Shown: positions 56,501 through 64,000 of the stretch, piece after piece
Numbering within the stretch: the first letter of the stretch is position 1
How the letters are laid out: each line of letters opens with the position of its first letter
NCBI GenBank assembly: GCA_026874595.1
Contig: CM049317.1
Span: forward strand, 46,648,401 to 46,712,400
DNA length: 64,000 nt
From: Sipunculus nudus
Lineage: Eukaryota > Annelida > Sipuncula > Golfingiida > Sipunculidae
Reading direction: 5' to 3'
Position numbers and translations under genes: made by a program
The notes under the pieces: model-generated
Seen by the model: only the letters and a program-made list of their open reading frames with translations
Told to the model about the DNA's origin: nothing
Database searches by the model: none

Positions 56501-57180
56501 TAACACAAGATGTTTAGCCTAAGCTCCAGGCAGGCCACCCATCAAGGTCACTCAATTTATACAATTGTGTCGTCAGACTAAGTCGGGGGGGGGGGGGGGG
56601 ATTGTTTTAGCACGGCCTCACCGCCACAGTTATATCTTGCAATCCAGACAGCTCAAAACGTGCATGAATATGGATGAGAGGACGAAGCCTTTATAAAATG
56701 GGGTCACTAGGGGAGTAACCTTGACCTGAATACGTCAATTTTGTGGTGAAAAACCCACAAAACTAAATTCAAGAAAGGTTGCAGGGAACTTTCACATATG
56801 GCTTCCTGACAATAGGAGAAGAATATTTTAATTTTGAGACAACAAGATAAAAGGCCAAGTTTAGAGAACCTACTTCTTCAAAAGGCAGGGGACGCATTTT
56901 AAGGGAAGTTTTTATCCCAAACCTTCCTTTTTTCACTTATGGCTCGCCTAACGAAAGGGCAAGAACCATCCTGATTTTGATGTCACAAGCTAGGTCACGT
57001 TCACTGGACCATCTTAATGATTTATATGCTGGCCATGCTTACAGTTTACCACATGAGATTTAATTATGCTTCCTTTGATTGGGATGCTCCACTCGTACAT
57101 CTTAATACAAGACTATTAGTGAATTTCAAAAGAATTCAATAGGCCTTTTGCGGGGCCAGTGTTCTAGTTACATGAAACTC
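53600..57180. other. Long intergenic stretch without supported gene
   Basis: No exon with credible splice sites and protein similarity was found. 54060-54170 contains ttcacaaacgttttggtcag and a short inverted repeat around ccaagtggt/accacttgg (54140-54170), possibly a retroelement tail. The ORF at 55871-56125 has no recognisable feature. Confidence 0.4.
56585..56600. repeat. Poly-G tract
   Basis: Run of about 16 G after agtc. Confidence 0.9.
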
Positions 57181-57200
57181 GCTGATTTATGGTTGATCGT

Positions 57201-57217
57201 CACACACGCACACACAC

Positions 57218-57278
<61 letters not shown>
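57201..57278. repeat. (CA)n followed by (TA)n microsatellite
   Basis: Short cacacacgca tract, then about 28 TA units. Confidence 0.95.
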
Positions 57279-57279
<1 letters not shown>

Positions 57280-57459
57280 CATGTTTAAAACGCAAATTTA
57301 TTATTTAATGTAACTATTCATTTTCTGGAACTATCTTCAAACTGAACACTCGGCGAATTATGTTTTTCAGTGATTCATCATATTGCGAAAGTCTTTTTAT
57401 CGCCTCCTCTATGAGGAGTAGAGGGTGTCGACTGCTCATCGCCAGCGGGCAATGTTGTG

Positions 57460-59110
57460 GTCAGCTTAACCATGAGTAAACAGTTTCCTTTGCCACCTCG
57501 ACATATTTTTTTCTAGTTTCCCTCTGCCATCCAATCTTCTTTCCCCCGTAGAGCCAATCTAAAGTTTGCCTGGTGATGCTACTTGGCGGTTTATGTAGAG
57601 TATGATCAGTCTTACCCATCTTCTTTTCCTGATCTCTTGGTTGATGCACATGGGTGTTTGGTTGGTTTCCTCTCACAGAGATCCTGAGATTTGAGATCCT
57701 GTTCTTCCACTGGATTTTGAGAAGGAAGAGAAGGCATCTGTTGGTTAACGTCTGCAGCTTGTTTTATATGGCCTTGGTGATCCTACAAGTTTCGGGCCCA
57801 TTGAGAATATCCGACTTGACATCGGTGTTACAAAAGGTCATCCACTTATTGCTTTGGAGTTTACGATGGGTTTAAGGGTTTTAAAGACACGTCGTGTCTT
57901 GCCAATCGTTGATCTCACATCTTCACTCGAATGTTCTCATGATTGAGACAATTCTGCCAATGTAAACAAACTTGTCGATTTCCGGAAGTTCGACTTCATC
58001 AAGCTGGATTGGTTTTCGCTGCTTGTTTTTCAGCTACAGCACCTCGGCTTTGTGGTGCATGGTTCAACCGGATTCCTGTTTTTACGGCTTCGTCTGCCAA
58101 CTTTAGAGTGCATCAGTGGTTCTTTTGTGACAGCAGGCCTATGTCTTCAGCAAAGAAGGGATCCCCAGCTGAATTACACCGGTTTCTCACCTGGTGACGC
58201 TCTGTTGAGGATGTATTTGAAATGTTCCATCCATGGTTCGTGCTCCCCAGATTCACTGGTATTGGTCTTCTCGTCCTTGTGTTCCACCGGTTACCAAGGA
58301 GGGTTCCCGTGGTGTTAGTCAGCCGAATTATGTCCCTCTTGCCAGCCGCGTTCTCTGCTTCTCCTGCTAGGTCTTGTACATAATTTCTCTTTTCTTTGCG
58401 TGCACACTTCTTTGCCTTCCTCTTGGCGATCCTGACACTGGTTGATCAAATTTTTGTAGTTGCTGTAAGCCACTCCTTATGCTGTCGCTCCTTCTGGCCA
58501 CGGGATTTGATGCATGAGGATTTCCCAAGTTTTGTCCAGTGGGCGTCTATAGTCTCATCACGGATTCAGGGTAGAGCACCAAACCGGTTCCTGGCATCGA
58601 ACTGTAAACTCAGGTGCTACTTCCTTGAGGTTCCTAGTGTTGAATTTGAAGTGGGACCTCACTGAGCTGTCCAGGAAGTCATGCTTTCCCAACCACTTTG
58701 TTTCAAGCACGAGGTGGTGGTCTGATGCAGTGTCTGCTCCTAACTTTGGTTCGCTGTGTGTCCATCTGGCGATACGCAGCTTGCCGTGTGGATACGATGT
58801 ACGGGAAGATAGTTCCCCTATATTGATCAGGTCATTGAAGGCACAACTACCACGTACTGCTATCATCATCAACGTTGGCTTTTGGATCCCTATAAGAAAT
58901 CTGGTCGATTTTGCTTGCAGCCTACTGTAAAATCCAGCCGTTAAATGTTTTGTTACCAGCGTTGGTGTCCGGTTTACACCAGATGATGTTTGTCTTCCTT
59001 CCCCAAGGGTGCCTTTCGATCCATGCGGACCCCTGTGCGGGTCCCACATGGGTAAAATCCAACAAGTGTATTATCTTTGTCTCCTTTCCATATGTTTAGG
59101 CCCCGCATGT
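57460..59110 (-). pseudogene. Decayed LINE (non-LTR retrotransposon), endonuclease and RT C-terminus
   Basis: On the - strand, 59100-58558 retains an apurinic-type endonuclease region: CAFNDLI, then GADTASDHHLVL with the catalytic Ser-Asp-His. 57676-57461 retains the C-terminal tail after the RT, GKTDHTLHKPPSSITRQTLD followed by W and a basic stretch. The middle (57680-58560), where RT should be, is out of frame and hard to recognise. Order (endonuclease first) and spacing fit one truncated element. Clade is uncertain: the tail resembles RTE/CR1-like elements of invertebrates. Confidence 0.7.
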
Positions 59111-59317
59111 CGATCCTGCAGTGTTCGATTTCTGCGAGGGCCCGCATGCAAATGCTACATGCAGTATTAAGGTTGCTGATACATGCCCTTGTCTTTGGAA
59201 AAAATAAAAGAGCTGACAGTGTTTTAATGCTGAATAAAAAAATATAGGACAAATTTTCATCGAAATACGGCCCGGAAGCCAAAGCTAGGTAACGTAGGCA
59301 GGACCCAGGTAAAAAAA

Positions 59318-59730
59318 TACTGCAGTATACCGCAGTATTCCTGCAGTTTACTACAGTAATTCTGTAGAATACCACAGTTTACTGCAGTATAACACAGTTT
59401 ACTGTTGTAAACGTGCAGTATGCAAAGAGCTGACTGCAGTAATCCTGCAATATACCACAGTAAACTGCAGTATGCCACAGTTTACTGCGATATACCTCAG
59501 TTTACTGCACAGTCTGCAGTAAACTAACATCGTGCAAAGATTAAACTGCAGTCATACTGCAGTGTGCTACATTTTACTGCAGTATACCACACTTTACTGC
59601 AGTCAACTTGGATTATGCACATTGATTTCAACCGTATTAACAGATGAACTGCAGTATATCTCAGGTATACTGCAGTTTTGCTGCACCTCCTGAGGTATTA
59701 CCGAAGTATACTGCAAAATTATTGCAGTAT
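59318..59730. repeat. Degenerate tandem repeat built on TACTGCAGTA
   Basis: About 20 units of roughly 16-22 bases such as 'actgcagtataccacagttt'. The core ctgcagta is palindromic, so the region can fold in many registers. Part is read through by the - strand LINE flank. Confidence 0.85.
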
Positions 59731-59799
59731 TAATGACTATTATCCACTACACCATACGCTGTTGTAATAATATGCATTATGCACTAGATTTTTTAAAGA

Positions 59800-60122
59800 A
59801 AATCATGTAGACTGATACGTTACCCAGTAAAGTGGGGCAGTTGAATGTATTAATTACTTTAATTATATGTTTAAATTTTATAAATTTAATATTTTATCAA
59901 TTATATTTCAAATTATTTCACAATAATTGAAATCTCATCTGATTGAAATTGTTTTTTTTTTTTCAATCATAATCTGTTAAGAAGATATATATCAACAATT
60001 ATTTTCAATTATATTAAAAAAGAATTTAAATGTCTAGAGTAGTTTTGATTTATTGGAAGAACACAAACGGCTGATTCAGTTACTATAAAAATATTTAATT
60101 TTATCATGTGCAAAAAAAAGAA

Positions 60123-60203
<81 letters not shown>

Positions 60204-61130
60204 TTACTTTATGGAAACAACACTTACATGAACGAATTTTTATGAAAAGTACGTTTCAAAATAACAATAATATTTATAATAATAATAATAAAAATAATAA
60301 CAATGATAATAATTTTAATAAAAATAATTATTATTATAATAATATACTAATGTATGGCACCATATCATGAAAATTAAGTTATTATCAATAATTATTGTAA
60401 TAATTATGAAAATACCGATAAAATTGATAACAATTTTATATCATATTTTATGTTTTTATATTATGATATCATTATGTAAGTATAGATCGATGTTTGTAAT
60501 AATAATGATAATTATAATATAATATCAATAATATATAAAAAAATAAAATATTAATAATAAATTAATAAGATAAATATAATTTTATAAATTATATATATAA
60601 TTTTTTTTTCTAATATATATATTATTGATTATTTTTAATGACATTTAAATTGATCATGTTTGCCATATATTCCATTAACTGAATGTGAGGAACTATTATG
60701 TTGATAACTATACACTAATAAGCATGGATTAGAAACCATGTTTACATATAAAATATAAAAAAAAAATAAATGGAATATGTTGCTTAAAATTATATTCCAT
60801 ATGTACAATTAATGCTGCAGTAGCAGAATTTTGTTTGAAATATGAAAAAATTGTATTATATAAAATTATTGAATAAAGAAATATTAAACAAAATATGAAT
60901 TTACCAACAAGAGATCATTGTTTAATTTTAATCTATTTATCTTTTTATTTTAAATGAAAATTAATATATTTATTTATCTTTACAATAACATTAACTTAAA
61001 TTGAATATCAGTGGTTAATGTGTCTAAATTTAAGGTAACCCTTAACTATTCTTCAAAATGTCCGTCTTTTTTAACTATCGTTAAATTTAGAAATACAACG
61101 TGCATACAATCTTACGATATATTTTTACCA
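59800..61130. repeat. Very AT-rich region with (TA)n(GA)n and (AAT)n tracts
   Basis: (TA)n at 60127-60169 runs into (GA)n at 60170-60200. Imperfect aataat/taataa repeats fill 60255-60345 and 60480-60610. No gene was seen. Strong curvature or a matrix-attachment role is possible but not shown. Confidence 0.7.
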
Positions 61131-61139
61131 CTGAAAGGA

Positions 61140-61450
61140 CTATTTTGTATGGCGTAATCCAAAGTCTCTTTGTATGACGTCACACAGCGCATGGGCCCGC
61201 GTAGTGATAAGAAATGAGTGCGGGTCATGTCGTCTGCTATGTCTGTGACAGACAGTCGAGGATATTTCGGCCGGTTGAACACAAAGTTCCGTCAAGAAGT
61301 TCAAAATTTTATAGTTTCTACGTACTTTAGACTTCATTTTCACGGAGGGAAAGATTATTATTGGATTACGCTTTCTCTACAACGCTTGATTAGCGGATAA
61401 ACGCAGCCAGTTGTTGGGTCTTCGCGCGCCGACCGATGTCAAGGATGCTG
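61140..61450. promoter_or_regulatory. Candidate promoter: CpG-enriched island with perfect CRE
   Basis: It lies between AT-rich flanks. The stretch has TGACGTCA (61175-61182), gggcccgcg, cggccgg and cgcgcgccgac. An ATG at 61214 opens MSAGHVVCYVCDRQS... for about 33 codons up to an unremarkable sequence. I recognise no protein. Direction is not established. Confidence 0.3.
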
Positions 61451-61859
61451 GTTGAATTCCCGGATGTCCGGTGTCCGAAGTCGGTGGTGATGCAAGACGT
61501 AAATAAATTGCTATGTTTAGCAAAGGATTTCTGACAAACTTTGCTGTGTGACCATGAATAATCAAATCTTGCTTTTTTAAATTTCAGGAATGTTACCTTT
61601 TCACATGATTCATCTATTACCAAGAGATTGATGTTAATAATTATCATGTTCATGTACTTCTTGGTTGTTTACTGTTATTTTAATGTTTGACATTTTCTTT
61701 TCTTTTATTTGAATAACAATGTCATCGTGACTGAAAGGTATTAATAAGTATATACAAATGCATATTCTTTTTGCAGATGCCAACATATGCTGTCATATTG
61801 CTTTTTTTTATTATGCATAGCCATATGTTACAGATTTTCCAATGTTATTTGTTATTATT

Positions 61860-63240
61860 AGCTCAGCTGACTATAAGTCATCTGAGCTATAGTCATGGTC
61901 CATTGTCCGTCGTCCGTCCGTCTGTCTGTCCGTCCGTCCGTCTGTCCGTCTGGATGTCCGTCCGTAAGACTGGCACGTTTCGACACCGTTTGACCTACGA
62001 ATCTGAATTTCGGCATACAGTTAGATGTCCCCATAATCTCCTACCATGCCAAAAATTGGGTCAATAGGACTTCGTTCCTTTGAGATATTAAGGAAAAACC
62101 TCAATTTTTTATTAGAAATCCATTTTCACACTTCAGGACTGCCTAATATCAAAACCACTCATCTGGTTTTCTTCATTTTTACCATGAATATTCCTCTATA
62201 TAGTTCCTATGTACATGCCAGATATGAAGTCAGTATTATATAATTTAAAAAAGTTATGGGCCCAAACATAATGGACTTTGTAAAAAAATCAGGAAGATAT
62301 TTGGTCACTTAAGACCAAAAGTGTTAAAGGTAGGGACTTTTTTCCAGTAATACTATTTTAAATAATCAAAATTTAATTGTATACCAAAAATTAGAACAAA
62401 ATCTGTTAAATTTTTTTAAATATTGGCAAAAATATAAAATTGGTACCTTAAATTTTGCCCAACTTTGGCCATGGCACGTTTTTTTCCTGTAAGTACTGTG
62501 GATTTTAATTTTCACACCATGTATACATAAGGATTTAATCTGTTAAAATCTGAAATTTGAAAATAAAAGCTGCAAAATTAGGCTAGTTATTGAATTTTTT
62601 TGGAGGCTCTTGTTGTATTCCCTTACATTGTCAAGCAGTCCACTTTGATGACTGTAGGTCATTCAGTGCACATCTCTATGCTCCCCAGGCTGTTGACATA
62701 ATTTTAGATGTCCCAAAAATCTCCTACCATACCGAAAATTGGGTCATTAGGACTTTGTTCCTTCGAGATATTAAGGGAAAAAACTCTGTTTTCCATAAAA
62801 AAAAAGCCATTGTTACACTTCAAGGCTGCCTAATATCAAAACCACTGATCTGTTTTTGATCGTATTTAGTATTCACATTCTTTTATACATTTGCTATAAA
62901 CATATTAAAAATTAGCTCAGTATTGGGTATTATTTTGAAGTTATGGGCCAAAACATAATGCAATTTTTTTAAAAAATCAGGAAATATATTTACTCACCTA
63001 ACATGAGAATTGCTGAACCTAGAGACTTTTTTCAGGAATATAACTTTATTTAATCAAGATTCAGTTGTTTACCCAAAATTAAATCTGAATTTTGCAAATT
63101 TTTCAAGTTATTAGCATAAATAAAAAATCAATACCTTAAATTTTGTCCAACTTTGACACTGTTGATTTAATTTTCCCAGCATATATGCATAAGGATTTAT
63201 TCTTTTAAAATCTGAACTTTCAAAAGAAATTGATTGGAAT
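61860..63240 (+). mobile_element. Hairpin-headed interspersed element (AGCTCAGCTGACT family)
   Basis: The head is a 29-base hairpin, AGCTCAGCTGACT-ATA-AGTCATCTGAGCT (61860-61888, one mismatch in 13 pairs), then ATAGTC and a long gtccgtccgtctgtctgtcc tract. The body is two tandem modules offset by about 683 bases (ttagatgtcc at 62021 and 62704; 'gttatgggcc' at about 62255 and 62940). The truncated sister copy is at 2165-2391. The 3' terminus could not be fixed. Confidence 0.7.
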
Positions 63241-63249
63241 GAATAGCTT

Positions 63250-64000
63250 TTATTCATGTTTTCATACACCGTGTCAAGTGTTGTTTACATCTAGCCCACC
63301 TAGTAGTACAGCCTTCACTTGCATTATGTAACCCACCCCAGGCAGCTTACCTTGGCCCAGCTTGGCCACTACTAGCAGGCTTCCCCTCTGCCCTGCACTC
63401 ATCCCCCCAGCTGGTGCATAATCTAGATGAATGTTATAATTTTTCTGTATTTTATTTTATTCTTGGACATGCTACATTTTAGATTTTGTATTGAACCACC
63501 AGGGTTACAATGATTAAAGTGTACATTTAATTGTGTCCACAAAGTGGCGTATTGCTGTGAAAGTGTGGATGTTCATGAGATAAGTAATTCCTTACTTCAG
63601 AAGAGTAAAAACTTCACCAGGTGTGAAATTGACTATTAATTCCAGTAATTAATTAAAAGTGGGATAGTAATAAGCACAATGATATTGTTTGTCCCTCATT
63701 CAACCAACAGTGTGTATAGTTTATTTGAAAAGATGTTTTATTTTATCAAATTTACTTTTATTTTATTTTGGTGAATAAAATTAAGCATGTCCTGAAAACT
63801 CCAATGTGCAAAACTTTTTAATAGTGATTCAAGGAATATTCTTGTAGATGCCATGTTGTGGCATTATTTTCTTTTAAAAATCAGTTTAAACATTTATGAT
63901 TTAAAAATAATAAAATATATGTGTATGCATAATATGACCCAATGTTTTTTACTCTGTATATATAATGATTGCAACTTTTGCAACAATTCTAATATTTTAA
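63250..64000. other. No supported feature
   Basis: AT-rich sequence to the window end. A C-rich stretch (63295-63420) resembles a retroelement or UTR fragment but gives no motif. Confidence 0.35.

Noticed and set aside
57943-58665. Several + strand open frames of 84-89 codons
   Set aside because: They are antisense shadows of the - strand LINE remnant and have no recognisable motif.

Overview
This is metazoan nuclear DNA: one multi-exon gene with GT-AG introns, part of a second gene, and a very heavy load of interspersed repeats. The repeats have heads of a hairpin plus a GTCCGTCC tract, tRNA-derived SINEs and dispersed tandem modules. From general familiarity with such repeats I infer a lophotrochozoan, most likely a bivalve mollusc; no species can be named from the sequence alone.

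Genes. The main gene runs on the + strand from 26924 to 48820: 16 coding exons joined by 15 GT-AG introns give an uninterrupted 708-residue coiled-coil protein that I recognise from end to end as CCDC13, a centriolar-satellite and ciliogenesis protein about 715 residues long in human. An acceptor sits 3 bases before its ATG, so there must be an upstream non-coding exon; a candidate with a CCAAT box and a GTGAGT donor lies at 14600-14744. On the - strand three small exons (7271-7196, 5339-5261, 4939-4886) encode the start of a lifeguard/TMBIM (BAX-inhibitor-1-like) membrane protein whose remaining exons are probably beyond the left edge. A possible 5' untranslated exon and promoter for it lie near 8718-9050. 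A CpG-enriched stretch with a perfect CRE palindrome at 61140-61450 could be another promoter.

Dead mobile elements. A decayed Ty3/gypsy LTR-retrotransposon (zinc knuckle, protease, reverse transcriptase, RNase H) occupies about 9190-11900. A decayed LINE (endonuclease and C-terminal RT remains) lies on the - strand at about 57460-59110. There are three tRNA-derived SINE copies, three PIF/Harbinger-like MITEs with TTA duplications, and a 1.4 kb TIR element with TA duplications in CCDC13 intron 6.

Repeats of most interest. At least six otherwise different repeat families share one plan: a 5' hairpin, then a (G)TCCGTCC-like tract, then a body of tandem modules. Two families (and a nested insertion) can be followed to a 3' end of the form CTRR followed by T, and in the best case this has a 7-bp hairpin 7 bases upstream. 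This is the terminal signature of Helitron/Helentron rolling-circle elements. Several families carry the same 12-bp palindrome GGTGGCGCCACC inside their modules; I count 14 perfect copies in the window. Inside CCDC13 introns are a 41-bp minisatellite that has amplified the exon-11 splice acceptor, and a 15-bp minisatellite that is a dense array of AP-1-type TGAGTCA sites.

Layout: 1-4510 repeats; 4886-7271 lifeguard exons; 8718-9050 possible promoter; 9190-11900 gypsy; 12400-14580 no feature; 14600-14744 candidate first exon; 15100-26536 repeats; 26921-48820 CCDC13; 49560-53580 repeats; 53600-57180 no feature; 57220-59730 LINE remains and CTGCAG array; 59800-61100 AT-rich; 61860-63240 hairpin-headed repeat; 63250-64000 no feature.
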